Source of the DNA: a virus
Length of the DNA stretch: 64,000 bases
Direction: 5' to 3' (one strand)
IMG/VR virus record: IMGVR_UViG_3300046642_000884
Span: 62,001-126,000 of that record
The translations under genes and the position numbers were made by a program. Shown in pieces: positions 24,701-32,603 of the stretch (positions are counted from its first letter, which is position 1; every line of letters starts with the position of its first letter). The notes below the pieces were generated by a model, which saw only the letters and a program-made list of their open reading frames with translations, ran no database searches and was not told the DNA's origin.

Positions 24701-25446
24701 CTTTTTTCAATACTATGAGATGAGGCATTAATATAGGCTAACTTCTTCGCGTCGGATATTTCGTTGACGGCTTCTCTCCTCATTTTCCTGATCCGATCCA
24801 TTATTTCTGCGCCCTTCTTGATATCGTCGGCGCTTATTCCTTTACTGTGATCTACATCGAAGCCTCCGAACTTCTTTACTCCCTTCAGCATATCAGCAAG
24901 CTTTTTTGCTTTTCCCAGCGATTCTTTTGAAGGCTGTTCGTTCATGGTTTCTTCCCCCCGCATATTACCATATCCCATTGCTGCCCCTATTGCAGTTAAT
25001 CCTTGGTGTTTGTGTTTATGTTTTTTATACAACTTCTTTTCTTTCTTTTCTCTTTTCTTTTTAGCCTGTCTGATCATTTCAGCATACTCTGGAGTCCACC
25101 AGGATTCGTGATGTAGCTTCCTTTTAGCTTGATGTAATCCTAAATATCGGTTTTCATACTCTCTGGTCTTTTTCCTTGAACCATTAAACGTTACTGGTAT
25201 ATTTGATACTGCTTTTCTTGCCCTCTTTACATAACGATGAAGGATTTTATCAGACAGTTCGTTGATGGCGTCCTCATTTTTTATATTATCATAAGCCTTT
25301 GTGGAGGCCTCTTCTTTACTATGGCCTTTTTTCATATAACCTTGCATTAAATCCCAATGTTTTTTTAGCCGATTTGCGTTAGCGTCCTTTTCCTTTTTTG
25401 TTGGCCGCATCCAGTTTTTTCCTGTTATTTTGGCTTCGATAATCAT
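21706..25446 (-). CDS. giant modular protein with repeated NELS modules and V/I/L-x-E sites
   Basis: 1246 residues, basic and low complexity. Four modules share NEL(S/G)xxxLxxY (residues 62, 298, 463, 653) and a fifth is NEISDAKKLAY (228). Each module is led by a Glu-rich linker such as KEETVNE. About a dozen linkers end in V/I/L/M-x-E (61, 168, 227, 297, 408, 462, 517, 590, 652, 734, 1043, 1121), like the T4 prohead protease consensus (I/L)-x-E. It lies in the virion block. Inference: an internal-head or scaffold polyprotein cut between modules. Similar modules occur, from memory, in marine T4-like phages without known function. Confidence 0.7.
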   Translation of the reverse strand: MIIEAKITGKNWMRPTKKEKDANANRLKKHWDLMQGYMKKGHSKEEASTKAYDNIKNEDAINELSDKILHRYVKRARKAVSNIPVTFNGSRKKTREYENRYLGLHQAKRKLHHESWWTPEYAEMIRQAKKKREKKEKKLYKKHKHKHQGLTAIGAAMGYGNMRGEETMNEQPSKESLGKAKKLADMLKGVKKFGGFDVDHSKGISADDIKKGAEIMDRIRKMRREAVNEISDAKKLAYINASSHSIEKRKKGIEQATKMFKQSKPTSPPQQHQQRGSAYTASLQMTQKRRWGDETEVNELGHGTLNRYSDAAFTQADWLDKPWRKNNPQAKRILKNRKKGMDRARDRLSKEEKEVGYTDKTGKFWPSQSGKRWTGYHGRATFLPGAGPKGRTKIIGAGKSITPKEETINEGDVEALTQYRRALAHRAGMEGKNREALGTLQAIDKKIADAKKKQKEIKKETVNELSHEKLGQYAKKSLADIVRRSKPSHQSKDERKIANREKGFAKAIQQVGKEETVSEGAYRASDDRHAYKVNDYVKTLEKQGHKVTGTVMRDDSTRSHETDIYYKHKKTGTEKSKRVATRMSYEETEIVEGTEENRAREKARRDKNTKKWKQNTDRWAKWKNHIRAGNYRNYPGGPLVPPKYGAPKEETVNELSTGLLKRYAAKADTASLRAQYKNKPKTEFKRAAGAAKARAIVAKRDSSGQQVNFRKQAAKRERLAHSGYDTTKERDMDMKEGLTLTRLRQIMGEDNGTNWGGNQSSTAGPGKDLSGPKKNKQPKQQTQQPPKQQAKKQDEPLDPEDKVKLGGKTPVIVNPTLAQTASVATDKDMKLAKSGKGRIERPVTESSSGARLIMALGAYAMRHRIGRGIRSVLGTDQSRTSSQERPTRVTAASKKLSGVTVGATGPKMKSAPSPWGARPTAGLDRASSAKEREAARTAADSAVLHKSIVDRGQQRKAGMDAWHKKWDNDPQSLAAKKNFQSTTVDKPIGDAGRTSSEPKPEKPALSLSKIKSGQKIKAPDYLKLVSNNPKMKRRWGNNEETDLDEISFRQASRINKRMHPGEIRSYGQRDDREALRNLRKDKDWGIYGDSKAEQRRGQEYEAEREAIKKKVKKEETIRRVIGEATGKSFKKNLATSGLGGASKSKGKAGAKGQDTEGDQHPINVARKAVDLRSPVTLKHSNKETTSISPNVGHKVLQNYGKLQRPHEKEAMVSQIWGSAKGLSDHLEGKKHSPKPVHWALKGIPRA

Positions 25447-25997
25447 TTCTTGAGGACCTTCCTAATAGTATTCAAGGTCTTCTTATATCCAGGTTCTCCT
25501 GGGGTGTCTTGCTGATAGGTCTTTACCAACGAATCACTGCCTTCCTCACGATCCTTTGCTTCCAGTTCCATTTCATCAAGCAGGTCTGCATCCCATTGTC
25601 GAGCCAGCCCTCCGGCAATAAAACTATTTACCCGATTGAAGGCGTGCTGCTCGTGCGAAAGCATTCCAGGATTATCAGCATAACCACGATTATACACCTC
25701 AATGACTACGTCCAGAGGGATAGAGGCTTTCTCAGCCTTTGTAATAAGCGCTTCAAAGGCTCGTGACGACATTGGCGATTCCTGCATCAACAACTGGCGA
25801 AGCCGTTGATACAGGATTGAGTCATTCAGAATATGATCGGTGATTTTGGAGAAGATTTCGATGGCCAGGTCTCTGTAAACCATCGAGGTAATGCCTTGTG
25901 GTACATCGCCCAGAACGATTCTGGCGTAGGGTAGTTTTTTGATGGGGGCTAGGCCGCTTTCAACGAGCAGGTCGATTTGTGAAAGATTTTGGATCAA
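25443..25997 (-). CDS. conserved-looking virion-block protein
   Basis: 184 residues from a TTG preceded by GGGGAA; helical, soluble, with acidic C-terminal half. Followed by the giant modular gene with an ATGA overlap, so the two are translated together. A TATAAATA promoter precedes it by 31 nt. No family recognised. Confidence 0.6.
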   Translation of the reverse strand: MIQNLSQIDLLVESGLAPIKKLPYARIVLGDVPQGITSMVYRDLAIEIFSKITDHILNDSILYQRLRQLLMQESPMSSRAFEALITKAEKASIPLDVVIEVYNRGYADNPGMLSHEQHAFNRVNSFIAGGLARQWDADLLDEMELEAKDREEGSDSLVKTYQQDTPGEPGYKKTLNTIRKVLKK

Positions 25998-26028
25998 GAC
26001 AAGTTCCCCGTGGGTGGTTGTACTTGTC

Positions 26029-26036
26029 TATTTATA
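26029..26036 (-). promoter_or_regulatory. T4-late-like promoter
   Basis: TATAAATA on the minus strand upstream of the 184-residue and 1246-residue virion-block genes. Confidence 0.65.
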
Positions 26037-26040
26037 GTTT

Positions 26041-27237
26041 TTATTTTTTGTAAATATCGGCACCAACGGCCCCTTTCTTAGGATGACCGCCACCATACCA
26101 GCTACTCGGACCACGATATTTTATTCTGGTTGGTCCTTTGAGTTGAGCAATAGCTACCATTGCACGATCTTCTGGACCAGCGGGTTGACCAGCTTTGTTG
26201 GTGTTTATAGAGGCTTGATAGCTTTTGCCTCGTGAACCATAACCTGGTTGTCCTTTATATTGGCCAGTCTTGAACTTATGGATTCGTGATACTGCCTTTT
26301 CGGCCCAGCCTTCATCTACTTCAGTTTCTTCTTTTTTCAATCTTTCTACACGGCGTTTATCGTATTCTTTATTACGTTGTCGACCCCCGAGTTGCCATGG
26401 CTCCTTATAGTAGACTGCAGCTCCAGTTGCCTTACTTCTTAATCGAGATGATTGCGGCCAATAGGTTCCTGGTCGTTGTTCTGAGGAACCGCGGTAGCGA
26501 AGCACTACTTTCTTGCCTACTTTGCCGGCTTCGCCTTTGTGATAATCTAGTACCTTGCGATCGGCCTCACTAGCAGGTTGACCTCCCTTGAAGTTGATAT
26601 AGCCTTTGGTGCTTTTTCGATATTCAGGTTTCTGTCGTTTGCTGCCGCTGTAACCCTTGACTGAAACAGTTCGAACGTCTTCGTCTACTTCAGTTTCTTC
26701 TTTTTTAGCGACATTTGCCTTTGCGAGGCTTTGGTCTCGTTTGGTGCGCTTTTCACGTTCTTCCCGACCAGATTCCTCATAGCTTTTATAGGGAAGAAAT
26801 TTAGGCTTACCGTTCTCCTTTGACCAATATCCGCCAGTTCCGTGTACCTTTCCGGCTTCGGTTATTTCGGCTTCTTCTTTGACGTGTTTGGCTTTTGAGT
26901 AGTGAGAGATGTGGAACATTCGGGGGGAAGCTCCTGTTTGGCCATACATATCACCTTCTGGCGCAATATGACCAGATGAATGGTGCCGCATATCTCCTTC
27001 GTGGCACTCGCCGGTTCGGGTGTTATGCCAGACATTTTGGCTCATCGGGCGACTAATTGCTTTATTATATGAAGGATGTTTTTCGTTTCGGGATACACCT
27101 TTTAACAACTTCCATGTATCGCCATTATGATCTTTGGCTTCTTCGATTTGGCTTTCGGGTTCATCCTGTTTAGTTACAGAAACCTTTGTTTCGTGTAGTC
27201 GCTGCGCCGTTGGATTTGTAAAATATGCCTGAACCAT
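26041..27237 (-). CDS. modular virion-block protein with duplicated domain
   Basis: 398 residues. Two related modules of roughly 100 residues each start with KKEETEVDE and share GGQPASEADRKV / AGQPAGPEDRAM and VLRYRGSS / IKYRGPSS, then a TGAAVYYKE / VGADIYKK end. ITE and VDE sites precede the modules, as in the 1246-residue protein, so similar proteolytic processing is possible. Ribosome binding site CAGGAG. Confidence 0.6.
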   Translation of the reverse strand: MVQAYFTNPTAQRLHETKVSVTKQDEPESQIEEAKDHNGDTWKLLKGVSRNEKHPSYNKAISRPMSQNVWHNTRTGECHEGDMRHHSSGHIAPEGDMYGQTGASPRMFHISHYSKAKHVKEEAEITEAGKVHGTGGYWSKENGKPKFLPYKSYEESGREEREKRTKRDQSLAKANVAKKEETEVDEDVRTVSVKGYSGSKRQKPEYRKSTKGYINFKGGQPASEADRKVLDYHKGEAGKVGKKVVLRYRGSSEQRPGTYWPQSSRLRSKATGAAVYYKEPWQLGGRQRNKEYDKRRVERLKKEETEVDEGWAEKAVSRIHKFKTGQYKGQPGYGSRGKSYQASINTNKAGQPAGPEDRAMVAIAQLKGPTRIKYRGPSSWYGGGHPKKGAVGADIYKK

Positions 27238-27261
27238 AGTATTCTCCTGGATTTATTTAGT

Positions 27262-29229
27262 TTATGCGCCCTTCCAGAGTCCTCGAGCTTTCCGTCGTTC
27301 TATCTCTTGTTTAGAAGCCATACCAATCTTATCATTGGCTTCTCGTTTAGCATAGATCGAGAGAACATGTCCGGGAGTAGACTGATCGATTTTTACTCCG
27401 CCCATTTCCGCCCGGAGCGTGTGAAACATCTCTTGCGCCTGAGGTGGTTTGATATGTGGAGGAACGCCTAACTGGAAGGTCTTGAAATCGCCTTTTTTGG
27501 CGGCTTCTCGCATCTTGGAGGCGCTCATTGATTCTGTAGCATCTTCTGAATCTGGATCACGTTCTCCTGCCGACACGATCCTGGCTCGGTGAAAGTTGAA
27601 TAGCTTGCCGGGTCCTTCTCCGTTGTAGTGGGAAAGGACGTGTTGAAATTGGGCGACCCGGTCGGCTCCAACAACCATAGTCAGGTCTCTTACCCCCTGA
27701 TTGTATGCGTGTTGAAGTTGAGCCACCAAGGTTGGCGCATCTGGAGCAGCGATTGAGGTGTTGGTTCCTGGAAACATTGACTTGAGCCACGATATTTTCT
27801 GAGTGGGAGAGAGTGGATTCTTTTTAGGGTCCTGTGACCTGCTGGCTACTACGGATTGTTTAGCTCCGATGCGTCGAGCAATATCGGCACCTTTTGCGAT
27901 CAGTTTCCCGTGCCCTACCGTTGGAGGGTTCATTCGACCAAACGATAACACCAACGGATTTTCCGAAGGATCGACCTTGGAGTTGAAGTCCAGGTTGGCC
28001 GCGGAGAAGTGTTCACGATCTACCAGCTTGGTCGGCTGACCATTGATTGAGGCGACAAAGCCTTCAGGTTTTGATTTGTCTCCGAGAATGGTTTCATTAT
28101 ACGACGAGTTCTTTGACAATACATCTACCAGGACATTCTTTGCATCCTGGATATAGCGATGGGCTTTAAAGATATCAGAGAATGCTTGTTTGTTGTCCAT
28201 AACATTTTTAACTTCGGTATCTAAAACTCCTTTCCATTTGACCTTGGTCTTATCCAACTTGAGATGTTCGGTTTTCTTTTTGAGTTGGCCATAGATAAAC
28301 GCTACATAGCCTTCGGGAGAAGGAGCCTTTTTGTTTTTGATCACGTTGTTTACATACGACATTAGTAGAGTTTCATGGCCTTTTATGGCCTCGAACGCCC
28401 CTGATTTTTGTAGCTTTTGGTTCATCTTCTGGGCGGAGCTGAGCGCATCGGCGAACTTCGAGATGGCTGCAGGCTTGTATTCGAACGGTCCTCGCAGCTT
28501 GGTCGGAAGAAAGTGAATATCGTCCGATGGTGTGAACTTGGACATATCCACGTCGAATACTGCACGAAGCTCACCGTTTGGCTGTTGTTCATAATGGGTA
28601 TGCGCGGCAATACCCACCTTGGACTTCATTACCTGTTGTCCTTCATAGGAGTTCTTATCGACATTATAAGTGAGGGTATTTGGAGTGAACGAGAGATTGG
28701 TATTGGACGATTTTTGCACCTCATCGGCACTATACATCAGGTCACCCTGGAATATGCCTTGTTTAGGAGACACCTTCTTTAGGAGGGGAAGGAGAAACTT
28801 TAGCTTCTCGGCTAAGCGAGGAGATTTGCTGTGATTAGCATCGATTTCTTTATTGTCGTGATTTATCTTGGGGGTCTTATTGAAGAACGACTTGGTCCCG
28901 ACAAAGAACTTGCCTTCAGGATCATAGCCCCAAATAATGCTTGGAGAGCCATCAAACTTTGTCGCAAGACTGAAACCATCACGACGTTTTCCCTGAAGAT
29001 AGTCATGGGTTTTACCCAACGTTGAGAGAACAGAATCAAAGCCTTCTTGACCTCCGACCAGGATCATATCCTCAAGATGGGTAAGATGCTTCAGCTTCTT
29101 GTTTTTTTGTTTGTGCTTCTCCATTGCCTCGGCGGATTCAGTCAGATATTTGAGGTCATTGAATACCGCTGCGTCAACAATGACGAGTCTGGTTATGTCT
29201 GAGGTGATTTCCCGGAGGAGTTTTATCAT
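27262..29229 (-). CDS. fusion of ligase-like and NMNAT-like nucleotidyltransferase domains (DUF6267-like)
   Basis: 655 residues. N-terminal half: TKFDGSPSIIWG (K91-F-D-G, the KxDG nucleotidyl-lysine motif of the ligase superfamily), QGDLMY, and PEGFVASINGQPTKLVD, resembling motifs IV and V. C-terminal half: SFGRMNPPTVGHGKLI, a (H/T)xGH-type cytidylyltransferase/NMNAT motif, then MSASKMREAAKKGD, matching the family's second motif. Similar proteins in T4-like cyanophages carry, from memory, the label DUF6267. The substrate is unknown. ATG lies 5 nt after GATAAATA. Confidence 0.7.
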   Translation of the reverse strand: MIKLLREITSDITRLVIVDAAVFNDLKYLTESAEAMEKHKQKNKKLKHLTHLEDMILVGGQEGFDSVLSTLGKTHDYLQGKRRDGFSLATKFDGSPSIIWGYDPEGKFFVGTKSFFNKTPKINHDNKEIDANHSKSPRLAEKLKFLLPLLKKVSPKQGIFQGDLMYSADEVQKSSNTNLSFTPNTLTYNVDKNSYEGQQVMKSKVGIAAHTHYEQQPNGELRAVFDVDMSKFTPSDDIHFLPTKLRGPFEYKPAAISKFADALSSAQKMNQKLQKSGAFEAIKGHETLLMSYVNNVIKNKKAPSPEGYVAFIYGQLKKKTEHLKLDKTKVKWKGVLDTEVKNVMDNKQAFSDIFKAHRYIQDAKNVLVDVLSKNSSYNETILGDKSKPEGFVASINGQPTKLVDREHFSAANLDFNSKVDPSENPLVLSFGRMNPPTVGHGKLIAKGADIARRIGAKQSVVASRSQDPKKNPLSPTQKISWLKSMFPGTNTSIAAPDAPTLVAQLQHAYNQGVRDLTMVVGADRVAQFQHVLSHYNGEGPGKLFNFHRARIVSAGERDPDSEDATESMSASKMREAAKKGDFKTFQLGVPPHIKPPQAQEMFHTLRAEMGGVKIDQSTPGHVLSIYAKREANDKIGMASKQEIERRKARGLWKGA

Positions 29230-29234
29230 CGGGT

Positions 29235-29242
29235 TATTTATC
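29235..29242 (-). promoter_or_regulatory. late-like promoter (GATAAATA) with leaderless spacing
   Basis: Differs from TATAAATA only in the first base and ends 5 nt before the ATG of the fusion gene, which would put the start site at the ATG. Confidence 0.5.
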
Positions 29243-29246
29243 GTAT

Positions 29247-29498
29247 TTACCAGCTAGTATTAGTGGCTTGTAGTTTTGCTCTTTCCCCGTTTTCAGAAAG
29301 CCATTCTAGGATATGTAATGCCTTGGCTCGATAGGTGTCCTTGAGTTGTTCCGGGAACCAAGCCCCAATCCAACCTTCAATACTTCCTGCTGGAGTGAGT
29401 ATTCTTCCTCCTGTCTCATAGTCGAATATAAAAATGGCCAACCTTTCAATATCGATTATGCTACGCTCTAAGGAGTATTTTTCGAAATTTTCAGTCAT
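29247..29498 (-). CDS. hypothetical protein
   Basis: 83 residues, acidic, with a Trp-containing middle (GWIGAWFPEQL). No family recognised. Confidence 0.55.
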   Translation of the reverse strand: MTENFEKYSLERSIIDIERLAIFIFDYETGGRILTPAGSIEGWIGAWFPEQLKDTYRAKALHILEWLSENGERAKLQATNTSW

Positions 29499-29507
29499 TT
29501 TAGTTTC

Positions 29508-30869
29508 CTATTTAAACTCCGCAAATATTTTCTTCTTGTCATCAAACTTTTCCTGATGAAGATGAACCACTTCCTTAGAAGGAGCTGTTCGATCCACATT
29601 ATATAGCCGCATCTTATCAATATCTCTGCCGATAATAAACCGCTCGTTTTTGTGAACATCGCCAAATCTGTTTTTGATCTGCTTGACCATGATCTGGTTT
29701 AACGACGCCAACTCATCATTTATCATAATGGCAATGATAAGATCAGCAGTAGCTCCAGTTCCGAATGATTCGGCGATATGTTCCATTCCAGGATCAGACG
29801 ATACGTAGCCTTCTCTATTTAACTGGGTTGCAGTGATGATTGGAATGTCGTATTCAACTGCCAATCCTCTAACCTCTTGAACTATCGCCTGCACATAGGT
29901 ATATAATCCGACATGAGCTGTCATTTTGATCCGTGATGAACAACAGATATTGAGATAATCGATATAGAGAATGTCTGGAACGAACTTCTTTTTAAACTTT
30001 AGTTCGTGCAGTAGATGTCTGAAGTGATTGACCGAGGCTCCTCCAGTTGGGTATTCATGTATCTTGAGCTTGCCTGGTGTCTTTGTGCGGATATAATTTA
30101 CTTTCTTATCATAATCTGATTTGTCTAACAATGCTAGATCATTCATTGAAGTATTGAGAAGATTTGCATCGACTCTCATTGCAATCATTTCTTCGGACAT
30201 TTCCATAGTAATATAAAGAACGTTCTTGCCAGTAATCATATGTGATGCCGACATTGAACACATTGCGGCTGTTTTTCCCACATTGACACCGGCCATAATA
30301 ATCATTAGCGATTTCTTGGGGAGTCCTCCGCCGCTTATTTCATTCAGTTTATCGATGTCAAAAGGGATTCTAACTTCTTTTGTATGATACCAGTCATAGC
30401 GAGAATCAGCATCAGCCAGCCAATCATGACCAAGGCGTTGATCAAATGATACTGATATGGCATCTTCGAGTATTTTGACAATAGCTCCTTGAGGTTTTTT
30501 TCCTGACTTGTCTTTGAAGATTTCAAGTGATTCGGTAAGGCCATTAAATATTGCTCGTTCTTTCGCCCATTTTTCACTGGTGTTTACCAACCAGTCGAGG
30601 TCTTGCGGGGAGGGTGATGCTAAGCTATTTATTAGCTCCTTACAGCCCTTGTAGCTGTCCTGAGATATGCCTTTGAGATTTTCCAGTTCAACCTCAAGCA
30701 CCTCTTGTGAAGGTCTTTGATTGTATTTTTCGACATGATCCTTGATAATCTTGAATACCGCAATATCGGCTGGATTATCGAAATAGGACTCTTTTAGGTA
30801 TGGAAAAACTTTTCTAAGGTATGTCTCATTCTGTATTAGATTGGTGAGAATTAGTTGGGATGTTTGCAT
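29508..30869 (-). CDS. 41: replicative DNA helicase (T4 gp41/DnaB-like)
   Basis: 453 residues. N-terminal helical domain, then the RecA-type core: Walker A AGVNVGKTA, LYITMEMSEEMIAMR (motif H1a), ILYIDYLN (Walker B) and ITATQLNREGY. It forms the 5'-3' hexameric helicase that works with primase gp61. Located directly downstream of uvsX and a 46-residue gene. Confidence 0.92.
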   Translation of the reverse strand: MQTSQLILTNLIQNETYLRKVFPYLKESYFDNPADIAVFKIIKDHVEKYNQRPSQEVLEVELENLKGISQDSYKGCKELINSLASPSPQDLDWLVNTSEKWAKERAIFNGLTESLEIFKDKSGKKPQGAIVKILEDAISVSFDQRLGHDWLADADSRYDWYHTKEVRIPFDIDKLNEISGGGLPKKSLMIIMAGVNVGKTAAMCSMSASHMITGKNVLYITMEMSEEMIAMRVDANLLNTSMNDLALLDKSDYDKKVNYIRTKTPGKLKIHEYPTGGASVNHFRHLLHELKFKKKFVPDILYIDYLNICCSSRIKMTAHVGLYTYVQAIVQEVRGLAVEYDIPIITATQLNREGYVSSDPGMEHIAESFGTGATADLIIAIMINDELASLNQIMVKQIKNRFGDVHKNERFIIGRDIDKMRLYNVDRTAPSKEVVHLHQEKFDDKKKIFAEFK

Positions 30870-30994
30870 TTACCATTTTCTTTATGTTTCTGCAGCTGAT
30901 AGTTTAACTCAATTTCTTCATATTGCAGAGCTAGCTCTAAATAACGAAGCAGTTCAGCAAACTCTTTATGTGAAAGTTTTTGATTACGCTTCAT
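30851..30994 (-). CDS. small protein between uvsX and gene 41
   Basis: 46 residues starting MKRNQKLSHKEFAELL. Overlaps the uvsX stop by 11 nt and the gene 41 start by 19 nt. T4 also has a small gene (40) here, but I see no clear similarity. Confidence 0.45.
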   Translation of the reverse strand: MKRNQKLSHKEFAELLRYLELALQYEEIELNYQLQKHKENGKCKHPN

Positions 30995-32015
30995 GTTTTT
31001 GTAACTTATATTTGTCTGATACGGCTTTATCAAACTCTGGCAGATCAATCAAAGCTTCCCATACACCACTTTCTGTTAGTTCCTCCTCGGTGTATTTGAC
31101 GTCGCCGGCTGTTTCAGTTGTGACGCTTTTAATTGAATATGTTAAGGGTTTGGTTTTATGTTTGATAAGATACCCTGTTTCCAGCGCAATGTCAAGTAGC
31201 CCCGACCATTTATCGATTCCTTCATCATATGTGATATGTAACGGGAACTTGGACTTTTCCCTAACGAACCTGGATTTATCAATGTTAATAGTGAAGAAAT
31301 AACCCTTGATTCCATCATCATCCTTGTCTTGTGCCCTGGTGATAATGAATACTTGATTGGCGTTATACATAGCCCCCAATCCTCCCCCAACTACCGTTTT
31401 TGAGAATAGATCAAGTGTCTGATAAACGTGTTGGATAACAATACAAGGAATATCCTTCATTGTCATATGTGGAGTTATCATTCGGAAGATAGAGCGAATA
31501 GTTTTGGACCTGGTCATATCAACAGTAGACTTTTCGGCTAGACTATCTGTAATCTCTTTTAGTGATCCCATCGTCCCCATTGAGTCGACCAAAATGAAAA
31601 CTTTATCGTCGCCTCGTTTGATTGCTTCCAGGCGGTTCACAATATCGAACTTCATAACTTCAAGACTTGTGACCGGAACATGAATAATACGTTCACTGTC
31701 AATATCATACATCTTGAGATATTCAGGAGTAATTGAAAACTCGGAATCATAGATAAGCCCAACCGCGTCTTTATGCTTATTAAGGTATGCTTTCAAGCAA
31801 TAAAGCGCCAACAAGGTCTTATAAGATTTAGGCAAACCCGCAAGCACTGTTATACCTGAATATAGTCCGCCTTTGAACTCCCCTGAACACGCTAAGTTTA
31901 GGATAGGGATTTCGGTTGAAGTAATATCCTTGCTGGTAAAGAACTCTGAATCAGCAAGAATCTCGGATTCTTTTATGGTTCCAGCCAGCTTCATTCTTTC
32001 AAGTAGTTTATTCAT
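30984..32015 (-). CDS. uvsX: UvsX, RecA-like recombinase
   Basis: 343 residues. Walker A in AGLPKSYKTLLALY, Walker B VFILVDSMG, and CIVIQHVYQT plus the GGGLGAMYNANQVF loop typical of T4 UvsX. It coats single-stranded DNA and drives strand exchange and recombination-dependent replication with gp41, UvsW and gp46/47. Confidence 0.92.
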   Translation of the reverse strand: MNKLLERMKLAGTIKESEILADSEFFTSKDITSTEIPILNLACSGEFKGGLYSGITVLAGLPKSYKTLLALYCLKAYLNKHKDAVGLIYDSEFSITPEYLKMYDIDSERIIHVPVTSLEVMKFDIVNRLEAIKRGDDKVFILVDSMGTMGSLKEITDSLAEKSTVDMTRSKTIRSIFRMITPHMTMKDIPCIVIQHVYQTLDLFSKTVVGGGLGAMYNANQVFIITRAQDKDDDGIKGYFFTINIDKSRFVREKSKFPLHITYDEGIDKWSGLLDIALETGYLIKHKTKPLTYSIKSVTTETAGDVKYTEEELTESGVWEALIDLPEFDKAVSDKYKLQKHEA

Positions 32016-32371
32016 TTACTTTCCTTTTGTTCAACATCTAATAATGGTCTCGAATACCATTCGGTGTAATCTGGTCCTATAACCAGAAACGAGTTCTGAC
32101 ATAACCGCGTTCTTATTTCGTGACCTAATGCAATGGCGTGGTTCCTAATTTGGTTATGGTTGGTGGGGAATCGTGGATAGTTTATAAGGCCGATCTTAAA
32201 TCCCACCTCTTCGCCTCCAGTATAGATAAAGTCGACTGGTTCGATAGTGATACATAGCCCGACTTCACAGTATTCCCGACATACTTGTTTAACCTGGGAG
32301 ATATCACCAGCCATAAAAATATCATAGCGAATAGTTGATTGACTTTTCTTCACATAATCATCGATTTTCAT
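32012..32371 (-). CDS. conserved T4-like phage hypothetical protein
   Basis: 119 residues from the ATG overlapping the upstream stop. IRYDIFMAGDISQVKQVCREY, IYTGGEEVGFKIGLINYPRF recall a protein conserved next to replication genes in T4-like cyanophages. Function unknown. Confidence 0.65.
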   Translation of the reverse strand: MKIDDYVKKSQSTIRYDIFMAGDISQVKQVCREYCEVGLCITIEPVDFIYTGGEEVGFKIGLINYPRFPTNHNQIRNHAIALGHEIRTRLCQNSFLVIGPDYTEWYSRPLLDVEQKESK

Positions 32372-32571
32372 AATGTTCCCCAAAAGTGACCATAAACAAC
32401 TTCAGGACGTGGATATAGGTTCCAATCCCAGAATAATGTTATATGATTTATTTTTTTCCAGTAACCATTTACATAGGCTTGGTAACCATTGTGGTATCTA
32501 ATAGAAAACCCAGGATGGCCGGGGCCGGTGTCTTCTGGAAAAAATAAGCTACCAATAATACATCCTTCCAT
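32368..32571 (-). CDS. small hypothetical protein
   Basis: 67 residues from the ATG preceded by AAGGTGA; a longer frame would overlap the polymerase gene. Rich in Tyr, Trp and Gly. No family recognised. Confidence 0.55.
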   Translation of the reverse strand: MEGCIIGSLFFPEDTGPGHPGFSIRYHNGYQAYVNGYWKKINHITLFWDWNLYPRPEVVYGHFWGTL

Positions 32572-32603
32572 AATATTCACCTTATCAGATAGAGTCAGAG
32601 ATG

